Shown: positions 1 to 8,574, counted from the first letter of the stretch. The stretch: 64,000 nucleotides of DNA from an uncultured Eubacteriales bacterium (GCA_902765395.1 CACWZP010000003.1:60735-124734); one strand, 5' to 3'. Program-made: numbers and translations. The notes: generated by a model from the letters alone, not told the origin.

Positions 1-59
1 AGGCTTTTGGGTTGTGCATATTCTTCTGTAGGGGCAGCGTTGCGCCGCCCGCCCATTCT

Positions 60-1475
60 TCAAAACGGCAGATTCAGCTCCGCGGCCATCCGGCCCACCA
101 GCTCCCGGGCGCGGTCCATGGTCTCGGCCTCGGCGAACACGCGCACGCGGGGCTCGGTGCCGGAGAAGCGCAGGATGATCCAGCTGCCGTCGGTGAAAAC
201 CACCTTGCAGCCGTCGTCCCAGGCCACGTGATCCACGGGAATATCGAACGCGGGCACCTGCCGCCGCTTAAACACCCGGGTGGAGATCTCCTCCTTGCGC
301 TGCTCGGTGAGCAGCCAGTCGTATTCCGCCATGTGCAGCTCGCCGTACTCGTCGAAGATCTCCTGCACGGTCTGAGACAGGGGCTTGCCGGTGACGGCCA
401 GCATTTCCACCAGCAGCGACGCCGCGTACAGGCCGTCCTTGCCGAAGATGTGCCCCCGCACGGTGAGGCCCCCGGAGCTCTCGCCGCCCAGCAGCGCGTC
501 GTTCTCCTGCATGCCGGCAGAGATGTTCTTGAAGCCCACGGGCACCTCGATGCACTTTTCGCCGAACTTCGCGGCCACCCGGTCCAGCAGGTGGGTGGTA
601 GCCACGTTGCGCACCACCGCGCCCTTCCAGCCCTTGTACTTGAGCAGGTAGTGGTACAGCAGCACCAGGATCTCGTTGGCGCTGACGTAGCGGCCCTTTT
701 CGTCGATCACGCCCAACCGGTCGGCGTCGCCGTCGGTGGCCAGGCCCAGGTCGGCCTCCTTGTCCAGCACCTGGCGCTGCAGATCCCCCATGGTGTCCAC
801 GTTGGGCGCGGGCAGGCGGCGGCCGAAGAAGGCGTCGTGGGTGTCGTGGATCACGGTCACGTCGCAGCGGCAGCTGTACAGTATGGTCATCAGGCCCGTC
901 AGGCTCACGCCGTACATGGGATCCAGCACGATGCGCGGGCGGCGCTTGCGGATGGCCCTGGTGTCGATGCGCTCCAGGATGGAGTCCAGGTAGTCGTCCC
1001 GGGTGTCCACGTACACCACCCGGCCCGCCGCCTTGGCTTCCTCGAAGTCCACGGGGCGAATCTCATCCGCCGCCAGGGCGTTGGCCTCGTCCTGGATCTG
1101 GTCGGTGATCTCCTTTGTGGCGTCCCGGCCGCCCTCGGTGAACAGCTTGATGCCGTTGTACAGCGCCGGGTTGTGGCTGGCGGTGATGGCCGCGCCGTAG
1201 GGCAGCTCCCAGCTCTTCACCGTGAACATGATCTGGGGCGTGGGCGGGGAGATGTTGATGAAGTCCACCTTCACGCCCTCCCCCGCGATGGCCTCGGAGA
1301 ACCAGATGGCGGCCTCCCGGCTCAGGAAGCGGCGGTCGTAGCCGATGCAGATCTCCTTGCGCACGCCCTCGCGGTTCATGCGGCGGCCCAGCGCCGTCGC
1401 CACCTTTTGTATATTCTCCTTGGTAAAGCCGTCGCCGATGATGGCGCGCCAGCCGCCGGTGCCGAATTCGATCAT
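60..1475 (-). CDS. Phosphoglucomutase/phosphomannomutase family protein
   Basis: A 471-residue alpha-D-phosphohexomutase, interconverting hexose-1-phosphate and hexose-6-phosphate in the cytoplasm. The start chosen is the ATG giving MIEFGTGGWR, preceded by AAGGAG; the open frame extends 11 codons further upstream without a better site. Visible family motifs are the phosphoserine loop TASHNP (about residues 96-101), the metal loop DGDADRLG (about 246-253) and the sugar-binding GGESSGG (about 328-334). The length is normal for the family. It lies downstream of the GH94 phosphorylase on the same strand, so its likely job is to turn the released glucose-1-phosphate into glucose-6-phosphate. The exact sugar preference (glucose or mannose) cannot be read from the sequence. 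Confidence 0.92.
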   Translation of the reverse strand: MIEFGTGGWRAIIGDGFTKENIQKVATALGRRMNREGVRKEICIGYDRRFLSREAAIWFSEAIAGEGVKVDFINISPPTPQIMFTVKSWELPYGAAITASHNPALYNGIKLFTEGGRDATKEITDQIQDEANALAADEIRPVDFEEAKAAGRVVYVDTRDDYLDSILERIDTRAIRKRRPRIVLDPMYGVSLTGLMTILYSCRCDVTVIHDTHDAFFGRRLPAPNVDTMGDLQRQVLDKEADLGLATDGDADRLGVIDEKGRYVSANEILVLLYHYLLKYKGWKGAVVRNVATTHLLDRVAAKFGEKCIEVPVGFKNISAGMQENDALLGGESSGGLTVRGHIFGKDGLYAASLLVEMLAVTGKPLSQTVQEIFDEYGELHMAEYDWLLTEQRKEEISTRVFKRRQVPAFDIPVDHVAWDDGCKVVFTDGSWIILRFSGTEPRVRVFAEAETMDRARELVGRMAAELNLPF

Positions 1476-1502
1476 AGCACAATGCTCCTTTTTAAATCGT
1501 AT

Positions 1503-1532
1503 TGTCAATGTGGAATCCTGTCAATGTGGAAT
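1503..1532. repeat. 14-bp direct duplication beside the stem-loop repeat
   Basis: TGTCAATGTGGAAT occurs twice, at 1503-1516 and 1519-1532, at the left border of the palindromic repeat. It could be a target-site-like scar or local slippage. Confidence 0.6.
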
Positions 1533-1685
1533 GAGGAATCAGGAATTAGGAATGGATGTGCAAATCCTTCGGATTTGATTAATTTAAGGATTCGGACAGC
1601 AATTTGAATCAGTAGGAAATCCGTGAGGATTTCTTCCGCCATTCCTCATTTCTCATTTCTCATTCCTAATTCCTAATTCTCAATT
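1524..1685. repeat. Palindromic intergenic repeat, copy 1 (ATTCC/GGAAT arms with AAATCC hairpins)
   Basis: The left arm (1524-1556) is made of GGAATGAGGAAT/GGAATTAGGAAT units and the right arm (1640-1685) of the complementary ATTCCTCATT/ATTCCTAATT units, so the element can fold end to end. Inside are two small hairpins, AAATCCTTCGGATTT (1562-1576) and AAATCCGTGAGGATTT (1617-1632). A second copy with the same design lies at 55647-55766. The right arm overlaps the 3' end of the GH94 gene and supplies its last codons and TAG stop. Confidence 0.85.
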
Positions 1686-4077
1686 TTCTCCCCATAACCA
1701 CCCTGACCTCGTGCTCGCCCTCGCCGAACGCGGGCACGCGTTCGGCGGGTTCGCCATCCACATAAATCACCTTCACGCCCTTCTCCACGTGGGCGGGGTT
1801 CTCCACGCGGATGCGGTACTCCGCCCCGCGCCAGCGGCGCACGACGGTGAAGCCGTCCCAGTCGGCGGGGATGCAGGGGTCCACGGTCAGGCGGTCGAAC
1901 TCCGGCCGCACGCCCAGCATGTACCGGGTGGCCGCGAAGTAGGACCAGCCGGCGGAGCCGGTCATGAACGGGTGCCGCGCCCGGCCATGGGCGGCGTGGT
2001 CCTGGCCCATGATGAACTGGCAGTAGCTGTAGGGCTCGGCCTGGCGGATCTCCATCCTGTCGTTCTGGTTCTCCGGCAGCAGCGCGTCGTAGAACTTCAT
2101 CGCCCGGCTGCCCCGGCCCAGCCTGCACTCGGCCACCCAGGCCCAGGGGTTGGGGTGGCTGAACACCGCGCCGTTTTCCTTGATGCCGGGATAGACCCGG
2201 GTCACGAAGCCGATGCCATCGTCCCTCTGGGTGAACGCCGGGGCGTTCAGCATCAGGCCGTAGGGGGTATAGAGCCACTCGTCCACGGCGTCCATGGCGG
2301 AAATCCCCTGCTCGTATGTCGCCGCGCCGGAGGCCACCGCCCAGGTGTTGCTCTCCAGGTGCACCTTGCCCTCCGCCGCGGTGTGGCTGCCGATGGGCCG
2401 CCCGTCGGCGGTAAAGCCCCGCAGGAACCACGCGCCGTCCCACAGCGTCTTCTGGCAGGCGTCCTTCAGCGCGGCCAGCTTCGCCTCGTATCGATCCACA
2501 TCCCCGGCCCGGCCCGTGTGCCGCGCGGCGTCCAGGAAGTGCTCCGTGGCCCAGACCAGCAGGAAGGCCACCATGGCGCTCTCGCCGCCGCCCAGGTTCA
2601 GGCAGTCGTTCCAGTCCGCCCGCAGGCCCTTGGTGATGCCGTGGCTGCCCAGCTGGCCGTAGGAGAAGTCCAGTATGCGCTCCATGTGAGCCCAGACGGA
2701 CTCCGCGTCTCCGTCGGCAAAGGGCACGGGCTCGTCGAAGAAGGCCGCGTCGCCCGTCTCCCGCACGTATTCGATGATCGCAGGGATCAGCCACAGCGCG
2801 TCGTCGGCGCAGGCGTCGGCGATGCCGTGGACGCGCTTGTTGTCGGCGGACTTGGGCACCACCGTGGGCGACCACTCCTTCTCTGCCTCCTCGCCCTCGA
2901 ACCAGGCGGGATCGAACAGGTGCAGGCCGTAGCCCGCCTTCGTCACGCCGTTCAACAGCTGCATGATGCGCCACTTGCAGCCCGCCGCCTCGGCATGGGG
3001 GATGCACATGGCGTCCTGGGCGGTGTCCCGGAAGCCCAGGCCGGTGCGCCCGCCCACCTCGATGAACGAGGCGAACCGGGAGAACAGCACGTTGATCTCG
3101 CTCTGGTACAAATTCCAGATGTTCAGGCTGCGGTTCATGTTCTCGTGAGGGGTGTCCACCACCAGCGCGGAGAGCTTTTCGTCCCAGAAGGCGCGCAGCC
3201 CGGCGAAGGCGGCGTCGACCCCGGCGGTGTCGTAGCGCGAGCGGACCCGCTTCGCGGCCTCGCCCCGGCCCGTGCCCAGGTAGAACAGCAGCCGCGCCTC
3301 CTCGCCGGGTTTGAGCGCCAGCCGCTTCATCAGCGCGCCCACCGGATTGCCGCCGTTCTCGTAGCCGCCGGAGAGGCCCCTTTCGATGCCGACGGGGTTT
3401 TTCTCGGTGCGATAGGGGCCGATGAACCCGTCCCGGGTGCCCTCCCAGGCGTCCGGCTCAAAGGAAGCGGCGAAGAACTGGAAGCTGTCCGGCTCGTAGT
3501 GCAGCTCGCAGATGGCGGCGCCGTCCTCCAGGAAGGATCCGGCGCAGTAGAGGCTCATCTGGAAGTTCTGGTTGTCGATGTCGATGTTGTGGAAGGAGAA
3601 CTCCACGTAACCGGTGACGTCGATGCTCCGCGGGCGATCGGAATCGTTGCGCACGCGCACATCGAAGATCTCCACCGGGTCGGCGTCGCCGTCCTCCCGG
3701 GGGATGAACAGCGTCTGGCTGGCGGAGATGCCCTCGTATTCGCAGGTGTAGGTGGAGTAGCTCAGCCCGTGGCGGCAGGCGTACTTCGCGCCGGCCAGGT
3801 CCACGCCCGTGGGCTGCCAGCTGATGGACCAGTATTTGCCCGAATTCGCGTCCTTCAAATACACATAGTGCCCGGGAAAGTCCATGGGCACGCCGTTGGG
3901 CCGGAAGCGGGTGATCCGGTGGAACTGGGGACTGTCCAGCCAGCAGTAGCCCCCGGCGTTGTGGGAAACCACCGCGCCCATCCGCTGGGTGCCCAGATAG
4001 TTGGTCATGGAAAAGGGCGCGTCCACCCGATCGATCACATACTCCCGGGCCGCGTCGTCAAAGTAGCCGTATCTCAT
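1666..4077 (-). CDS. Glycoside hydrolase family 94 phosphorylase, cellobiose phosphorylase-like
   Basis: An 803-residue protein matching cellobiose phosphorylases in length and overall sequence: an N-terminal YGYFDD start, the TGLGFRDTAQDAM segment, the catalytic acid in ADWNDCLN (about residue 486), and the C-terminal YPGIKENGAVFSHPNPW and TGSAGWSYFA segments. The expected reaction is phosphorolysis of a beta-glucoside such as cellobiose to alpha-glucose-1-phosphate plus glucose in the cytoplasm. Cellobiose is the most likely substrate; related GH94 enzymes use cellodextrins, chitobiose or laminaribiose. AGGAG lies 10 nt before the ATG and a promoter is visible at 4105-4133. The last codons and the stop come from the palindromic repeat that follows. 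A phosphohexomutase is next downstream. Confidence 0.9.
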   Translation of the reverse strand: MRYGYFDDAAREYVIDRVDAPFSMTNYLGTQRMGAVVSHNAGGYCWLDSPQFHRITRFRPNGVPMDFPGHYVYLKDANSGKYWSISWQPTGVDLAGAKYACRHGLSYSTYTCEYEGISASQTLFIPREDGDADPVEIFDVRVRNDSDRPRSIDVTGYVEFSFHNIDIDNQNFQMSLYCAGSFLEDGAAICELHYEPDSFQFFAASFEPDAWEGTRDGFIGPYRTEKNPVGIERGLSGGYENGGNPVGALMKRLALKPGEEARLLFYLGTGRGEAAKRVRSRYDTAGVDAAFAGLRAFWDEKLSALVVDTPHENMNRSLNIWNLYQSEINVLFSRFASFIEVGGRTGLGFRDTAQDAMCIPHAEAAGCKWRIMQLLNGVTKAGYGLHLFDPAWFEGEEAEKEWSPTVVPKSADNKRVHGIADACADDALWLIPAIIEYVRETGDAAFFDEPVPFADGDAESVWAHMERILDFSYGQLGSHGITKGLRADWNDCLNLGGGESAMVAFLLVWATEHFLDAARHTGRAGDVDRYEAKLAALKDACQKTLWDGAWFLRGFTADGRPIGSHTAAEGKVHLESNTWAVASGAATYEQGISAMDAVDEWLYTPYGLMLNAPAFTQRDDGIGFVTRVYPGIKENGAVFSHPNPWAWVAECRLGRGSRAMKFYDALLPENQNDRMEIRQAEPYSYCQFIMGQDHAAHGRARHPFMTGSAGWSYFAATRYMLGVRPEFDRLTVDPCIPADWDGFTVVRRWRGAEYRIRVENPAHVEKGVKVIYVDGEPAERVPAFGEGEHEVRVVMGRKLRIRN

Positions 4078-4104
4078 GTGAGCCGTCTCCTCGCCTTTAT
4101 TGAT

Positions 4105-4133
4105 ATTTTACTCTATATTCATTTTAACCGCAA
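4105..4133 (-). promoter_or_regulatory. Sigma-A-type promoter of the GH94 gene
   Basis: On the minus strand, TTGCGG (4128-4133), a 17-bp spacer and TAAAAT (4105-4110), about 28 bp before the GH94 start codon. Confidence 0.6.
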
Positions 4134-4228
4134 GGGCGAAAAAAGGAAATGGATTGAAGTGGCGTTTGTTGTGCGGGGTTGGCGAAAAGGGCGGGCGCGG
4201 GGCGTAACGGGGTTTTGTGCAGGCCGCC

Positions 4229-4291
4229 AAAAAAGAGCCGTTCCCCGGTTTCCCCTTTGGAAACTGTTTCCAATGGGGTACCGGGGAACGG
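4229..4291 (-). terminator. Long palindromic terminator, GGAAACTGTTTCC family copy 1
   Basis: The arms CCGTTCCCCGGT (4238-4249) and ACCGGGGAACGG (4280-4291) enclose an inner stem around GGAAACTGTTTCC. Read on the minus strand the hairpin is followed by CTCTTTTTTGG, so it should terminate the secreted-protein gene at 4323-4865. A closely related structure lies at 58341-58402. Confidence 0.75.
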
Positions 4292-4322
4292 TCTTTCCCG
4301 AGCGCGGGAATCGGTCAATCGC

Positions 4323-4865
4323 TCACAGGTGCCGGTTGCCCTGTCCGGCGTCGTCCGTCGCTTCCACGTCGTCCTGGGGCGCGGCGGTGTCCTCGCCGTA
4401 GATCACCGCGTCCTGTGCGATCTGGCCGATCTGGGCATACATGGCGTCGTACTCGGCGCGCACGGCCTCGTCGCCCATGTAGGCCGGGTAGTCGCTGGGC
4501 AGCTCCAGGTAGTAGTTCATGCAGGAGATCTCGCTGAAGCCCAGGTATTCAAAGGCGGGCAGCTCGGAGAAGCTGCTGTTGACGCTGGCGCCCAGGGAGA
4601 ACAGGAAGCCGCCGTTCTCCAGGCCCTCCGCCAGGTACTTCTCATAGCTGGCGCGGTGATAGAACGCCAGGCTGTTCCCGCTGGGCTCGGCCAGCACCTT
4701 CTCCTGCCAGTCTGCGGGCAGGCGCAGGGACAGGTCCTCGAAGTAGAACATCAGCGAACCGTCCTCGGCGGTGCCGGTGGTGAAGGCCAGGCCGGTCATC
4801 GGCTCGGCCAGCGAGGGCAGGGCGATCAGCATCAGGGCCAGGATCAGTATGAAAATGCGCTTCAT
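4323..4865 (-). CDS. Secreted protein of unknown function
   Basis: A 180-residue protein. The start is the ATG after a perfect AGGAGG, giving a Sec signal peptide (MKR, hydrophobic ILILALMLIALP, cleavage near SLA-EP). No lipobox cysteine is present, so it is probably released or held by another contact. The mature part has no family motif I recognise; it is acidic, especially near the C terminus (DDVEATDD). It is a single-gene unit ending in the palindromic terminator at 4229-4291 and is divergent from acylphosphatase. Confidence 0.75.
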   Translation of the reverse strand: MKRIFILILALMLIALPSLAEPMTGLAFTTGTAEDGSLMFYFEDLSLRLPADWQEKVLAEPSGNSLAFYHRASYEKYLAEGLENGGFLFSLGASVNSSFSELPAFEYLGFSEISCMNYYLELPSDYPAYMGDEAVRAEYDAMYAQIGQIAQDAVIYGEDTAAPQDDVEATDDAGQGNRHL

Positions 4866-4950
4866 GGGGTTTGCCTCCTTTTTGTCGCTTGGTTGTAAGT
4901 GAGACGGACTGCCCGACGGAAAAGTTCCGGGATTTGGAAATATGCCGCGG

Positions 4951-4979
4951 TGGACAGCCCGGGCGAGGTCGGTTATAAT
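4951..4979 (+). promoter_or_regulatory. Sigma-A-type promoter of acyP
   Basis: TGGACA (4951-4956), a 17-bp spacer and a perfect TATAAT (4974-4979), ending 31 bp before the acylphosphatase start codon. Confidence 0.72.
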
Positions 4980-5010
4980 AGGCAGGAACGGACAACAGGA
5001 GGCGAGGGAC

Positions 5011-5298
5011 ATGGGCGACATCATCCGCAGGCGCATCCGATTCCACGGGCTGGTGCAGGGCGTGGGCTTCCGCTATCGGGCGCGCCATGCCGCCGCGGCC
5101 GTGGGGGCCACGGGCTGGGTGCGCAACGACGTGGGCGGCACCGTGTCCATGGAGATCCAGGGCACCGAGGAGCAGATCGACCGGGTGATCCGGATGATCG
5201 AGCGGGGCACCTATGTGCGCGTGGAGCGCATGGAGGTGAAGAACATCCCGCCCGAGCCGGACGAGCGCGGGTTCGAGACCCGGGACAGCCGGTGGTGA
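5011..5298 (+). CDS. acyP: Acylphosphatase
   Basis: A 95-residue cytoplasmic enzyme that hydrolyses carboxyl-phosphate mixed anhydrides. The family signature GLVQGVGFRYR (about residues 13-23, catalytic Arg) and WVRNDVGGTV (catalytic Asn) are intact, and the length is standard. The ATG at 5011 follows ACAGGAGG by 8 nt; a longer in-frame start at 4942 lies inside the promoter and was rejected. The gene stands alone between its promoter (4951-4979) and its terminator (5339-5401). Confidence 0.95.
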   Translation: MGDIIRRRIRFHGLVQGVGFRYRARHAAAAVGATGWVRNDVGGTVSMEIQGTEEQIDRVIRMIERGTYVRVERMEVKNIPPEPDERGFETRDSRW

Positions 5299-5338
5299 GC
5301 GCAAGGCGGGATTTGAATCGGCGAGGACTTTTGCCTCT

Positions 5339-5401
5339 GCGGCTCCACACGGTGTGACGGCGCATTAAAACGTCCGTCACGCTGCGCGAAGCCGCTTTTT
5401 T
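5339..5401 (+). terminator. Rho-independent terminator of acyP
   Basis: GCGGCT pairs with AGCCGC and the inner GTGACGG with CCGTCAC, followed by six T residues at 5396-5401. Confidence 0.75.
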
Positions 5402-5403
5402 CC

Positions 5404-6285
5404 TTATATCCTGTGGATCACCGTGGCGTCCATCTGCGAAAGGTCGCCGGTGCCGGTGAAGGCCATGGCCTTCTTCAGGCCGTCATTGGCCTTGAGCAGG
5501 TAGTCCCGCACGGCGTCCGCGCCGCCCTGCTTGATGGCGGTCATCAGCGGCCTGCCGATGCACACGCCCTTGGCGCCCAGGGACAGGGCCTTGAAGGCGT
5601 CCATGCCGGTCTTGATCTCGCAGTCGATGAACAGCGGCACGTCCCCGGCCATGGCGGCGATCTCCGGCAGCATGGCCATCGGCGGCACGGCGTATTCGAT
5701 GCGGTTGTTGTGGTGGCTGAGCACCAGGCCCCGGGCGCCAGCGACGAGGCAGCGCTCGGCGTCCCGGCGGCTGAGCACGCCCTTCACGATCACGGGCAGC
5801 TTCGTCGCCTTGCACAGCTCCGCCAGCTCCGCCGTGCGCAGCGGGGCCAGGGGCTTGCCGTCCACGATGTCCACGCCGCCGTCCTCAGAGAAGGGGTGGT
5901 CGATGTCCACGCCAACGGCCAGCAGGCCCAGCTTCTCGGCGTGCTCGATCTTTTTATACACGATGTCCCGGTCGGCATAGGTCTTGATGATCTCGATCAT
6001 CCGCGCGCCGGCGGCGTTCAGGCGCTCGATCTCCTCCTCCTCGGCCATGCCGTACCACAGCACCGCGCCCGCCGCCGCAGTGCCCTGGGCCAGGGCGTCC
6101 GCCGCGCCGGGGAACATGAAGTGGTCCAGGTGGGAAAGCGCCGCCGGCATGATGGGAGAGGGAAAGGTCTCGCCGTAGAGGGTGAAGTCGATGGTGGGAT
6201 GGGTGGCGTCCATGTAGCGGGTCTCGATGCGCAGGGAGTCGATGTACTCCCTGGCGATGCGGTTGGAATTGCCGATGTCGGCCAT
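5404..6285 (-). CDS. FMN-dependent alpha-hydroxy-acid dehydrogenase/oxidase-like protein
   Basis: A 293-residue TIM-barrel protein of the lactate oxidase/glycolate oxidase superfamily. The diagnostic segment is VIVKGVLSRRDAERCLVAGA followed by GLVLSHHNNR, where classical members have VSNHGGR with the catalytic His and FMN-phosphate Arg. GAKGVCIGRPL near the C terminus is the usual phosphate-binding strand. It is about 60-80 residues shorter than typical 350-380-residue members, and the SHHNN variant departs from SNHGG, so the substrate may differ; oxidation of a 2-hydroxy acid is only a family inference. AAGGAGG precedes the ATG, with a promoter at 6317-6346. Confidence 0.78.
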   Translation of the reverse strand: MADIGNSNRIAREYIDSLRIETRYMDATHPTIDFTLYGETFPSPIMPAALSHLDHFMFPGAADALAQGTAAAGAVLWYGMAEEEEIERLNAAGARMIEIIKTYADRDIVYKKIEHAEKLGLLAVGVDIDHPFSEDGGVDIVDGKPLAPLRTAELAELCKATKLPVIVKGVLSRRDAERCLVAGARGLVLSHHNNRIEYAVPPMAMLPEIAAMAGDVPLFIDCEIKTGMDAFKALSLGAKGVCIGRPLMTAIKQGGADAVRDYLLKANDGLKKAMAFTGTGDLSQMDATVIHRI

Positions 6286-6316
6286 GGTGAAGCCTCCTTA
6301 AAATGATATTAATGCT

Positions 6317-6346
6317 ATTATAGCACGCCCGTGCTTTTTCTGTAAA
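6317..6346 (-). promoter_or_regulatory. Promoter of the alpha-hydroxy-acid dehydrogenase-like gene
   Basis: On the minus strand, TTTACA (6341-6346), an 18-bp spacer and TATAAT (6317-6322) with an upstream TGC (extended -10). Confidence 0.68.
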
Positions 6347-6465
6347 GACTTGTCCCTTTTTGCATCTCCACAACCAAAGACAACAAAAGCCAAACGGAAA
6401 CGATGCATTTTCCGGCGCGCCCCGTTATACTTGTATTAACAAAACGAGCGACGGGGGGCGGCGGC

Positions 6466-7407
6466 ATGCAGCGCGCGAAGAAAGGCAAGCGCCGGTGGGA
6501 CGCCAAGAATTTCTGGCTGCTGACCATGGTCATGCCGGGTGCCATCTGGCTGGTGCTGATCCGCTACCTGCCGATGCTGGGCGTGATCATCTCCTTCAAG
6601 GACTACAAGGCCCAGAAGCCCAACACCTTCTGGAACAACCTGATCAAGTCCGAATGGGTGGGGCTGGACAACTTCAAGTTCCTGAGCAACACCAACACCA
6701 TGCGGATGATCCGCAACACCCTGCTGTACAACGCGGCCTGGATTTTGCTGGTGCTGGTCATCGCAGTGCTGTTCGCGGTGATGATGAGCGAGCTGAAGAA
6801 CCGCTTTATGGCCAAGGCCTACCAGACCATGATGTTCTTCCCCTACTTTTTGAGCTGGGTGGTGGCGAGCTACTTTGTGCTGGCCTTCCTGGACCCCACC
6901 AGCGGCATGATCCCCTCCATCCAGCGCAGCCTGGGCCTGAAGCCGACGCAGTTTTACATGGACACCACCTGGTGGCCGCTGATCCTGACCGTCTCCAACC
7001 TGTGGAAGAACGTGGGCTACTCCAGCGTGCTCTACCTGGCGGCCATCACCGGCATCGACACCACCCTGTACGAGGCCGCGGCCGTGGACGGCGCCACCAA
7101 GCGCCAGCAGGTCTGGCACGTGACGCTGCCGGGCATAAGGCCCATGATCGTCATACTGCTGATCATGTCCGTGGGCAAGATCTTCAACGCCGACTTCGGC
7201 CTGTTCTACAACGTGCCCCAGAATTCCGGCCCGCTGTACCCGGTGACCCAGGTCATCGATACCTACGTCTACAACACCTACGCCAACACCCACAACATCG
7301 GCATGAGCGCCGCCGCGGGATTGCTTCAGAGCGTGGTGGGATGCGCCTGCATCGTGGCCACCAACCTGATCGTCCGAAGGATCGACGCGGAGAGCTCGCT
7401 GTTTTGA
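6466..7407 (+). CDS. Sugar ABC transporter permease, LplB/UgpA type
   Basis: A 313-residue integral membrane permease with about six membrane segments. The cytoplasmic coupling motif EAAAVDGATKRQQVWHVTLPGI (about residues 202-223) is the ABC-importer EAA loop that docks on the ATPase. The N terminus (FWLLTMVMPGAIW, LPMLGVIISFKDY) is typical of the LplB branch, which imports oligosaccharides. The ATG at 6466 follows GGGGGG and gives a basic start (MQRAKKGKRRW); the frame is open 21 codons upstream but without a ribosome site. It is first of three genes with a second permease and a binding protein. No ATPase is encoded here, as is usual for this branch, which shares an MsmX-like ATPase. Confidence 0.92.
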   Translation: MQRAKKGKRRWDAKNFWLLTMVMPGAIWLVLIRYLPMLGVIISFKDYKAQKPNTFWNNLIKSEWVGLDNFKFLSNTNTMRMIRNTLLYNAAWILLVLVIAVLFAVMMSELKNRFMAKAYQTMMFFPYFLSWVVASYFVLAFLDPTSGMIPSIQRSLGLKPTQFYMDTTWWPLILTVSNLWKNVGYSSVLYLAAITGIDTTLYEAAAVDGATKRQQVWHVTLPGIRPMIVILLIMSVGKIFNADFGLFYNVPQNSGPLYPVTQVIDTYVYNTYANTHNIGMSAAAGLLQSVVGCACIVATNLIVRRIDAESSLF

Positions 7408-7410
7408 TCT

Positions 7411-7590
7411 TCGGGCGGGGGAGCAAGCTCCCCCGCCGAGACCACCCCCTTGACAGATTTGTCTGAAATCGCAAGCGATTTCCGGGCGGCAAATCTGCAA
7501 GGTATGGATCTTGCTCTGCAAGATCACATTCCGTCCCGACGCGCATGTCGCCGGGAACGGATTGAAAATCAGAGGGGCGCCGCCCCTCCG
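7411..7590. repeat. Array of short hairpins between the two permease genes
   Basis: Successive small inverted repeats: GGCGGGGGAGC-AA-GCTCCCCCGCC (7414-7437), GACAGATTTGTC (7452-7463), GAAATCGCAAGCGATTTC (7465-7482), GATCTTGCTCTGCAAGATC (7507-7525), an imperfect 35-bp stem (7528-7562) and GAGGGGCGCCGCCCCTC (7572-7588). No T-run follows them. They occupy almost the whole 234-bp gap inside the transport operon and could stabilise or process the transcript. Confidence 0.8.
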
Positions 7591-7641
7591 ATACCTCCCC
7601 GGTAATCAGCCGGAAATACAACAATCAGGGAGGCTTCGACC

Positions 7642-8565
7642 ATGGACAAGGCTCAAAAGCGCCACGCCGGCCTGAACACCTTCGGCCCCGGCGCGCAGGC
7701 GGTGTTCCACATCTGCCTGGGGCTGTTCGCGCTGCTGTGCATCATACCCTTCGTGTTCGTCATCATCATATCGTTCACGACGGAGGACAGCATCCGCCAG
7801 ATCGGCTACTCCTTCGCCCCGCTGAGCTGGTCCACCCAGGCCTACGGCTATGTGTTCTCCCTGGGGCGGCAGCTGTGGCTGAGCTACTTCAACTCCTTCC
7901 TCATCACCGTGGTGGGCACAGTGCTCAGCGTAATCATCTGCATCCTCTACAGCTACCCGCTCTACCGGAAGGACTTCAGGTACCGCAACTTCTTCAACTT
8001 CATGAGCTTCTTCACCATGATCTTCGGCGGCGGCCTGGTGCCCACCGTGGTGGTGTGCAAGTAGATGCTGGGCCTGAGCGACAACTACGCGGCGCTGATC
8101 GTGCCCATGCTGTTCAACCCCTTCAACATCATCGTGATGCGCACCTTCTTCCAGACCACCGTGCCCCGGGAGCTGATCGAGGCCTCCACCATCGACGGCG
8201 CGGGAGAATACCGCACGCTGATCCAGGTGGTGCTGCCGGTGCTGAAGCCGGCCATCGCCACCATCGCGCTGCTGAACGCGCTGGCCTTCTGGAACGAGTG
8301 GTTCCTGTCGCTTCTGTACGTGACCAAGAACATGGACATCATCCCGCTGCAATACCTGCTGATGCGCATGCAGCGCAACGCCGACTTCCTGGCGAAGAAC
8401 GCCGGCATGCTGGGCGCGGACGCCGCCAAGGCCGCCCGGAACCTGCCCAGCCAGTCGCTGAAGATGGCCCTGGTGGTGTTCATCGTGGTGCCCATCGCCT
8501 GCGCCTATCCCTTCTTCCAGAGGTACGTGGTCGCCGGGTTGACGGTGGGATCGGTGAAGGGCTGA
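7642..8565 (+). pseudogene. Sugar ABC transporter permease, LplC/UgpE type, interrupted by an in-frame TAG
   Basis: The second permease of the importer. Residues 1-140 (7642-8061) and the segment from 8065 to 8565 are in the same frame and together make one normal permease of about 307 residues: N-terminal membrane segments, GGGLVPTVVVCK, then LGLSDNYAALIVPMLF and an EAA-type loop (EASTIDGAGEYRTLIQVVLPVL). They are split only by a TAG at 8062-8064. Frame and similarity continue across it, so a CAG-to-TAG change in KQMLGL is the simplest origin. Other genes here end in TAG (42912, 58316), so TAG is a normal stop. Either it is a recent loss, a population variant, a sequencing error, or it is read through. 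GGGAGG precedes the ATG. Confidence 0.85.
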
Positions 8566-8574
8566 CGCCCGGTG

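Noticed and set aside
4124-4318. A 64-codon minus-strand open frame
   Set aside because: It runs through the terminator palindrome and has no ribosome site.
5300-5340. A tRNA-like GGCGGGATTTGAATC segment
   Set aside because: It has no anticodon arm or acceptor stem and lies at the base of the acyP terminator.
8062-8064. Reassignment of TAG to an amino acid in this organism
   Set aside because: Genes ending at 42912 and 58316 use TAG as the stop at the expected length, so TAG works as a stop codon.
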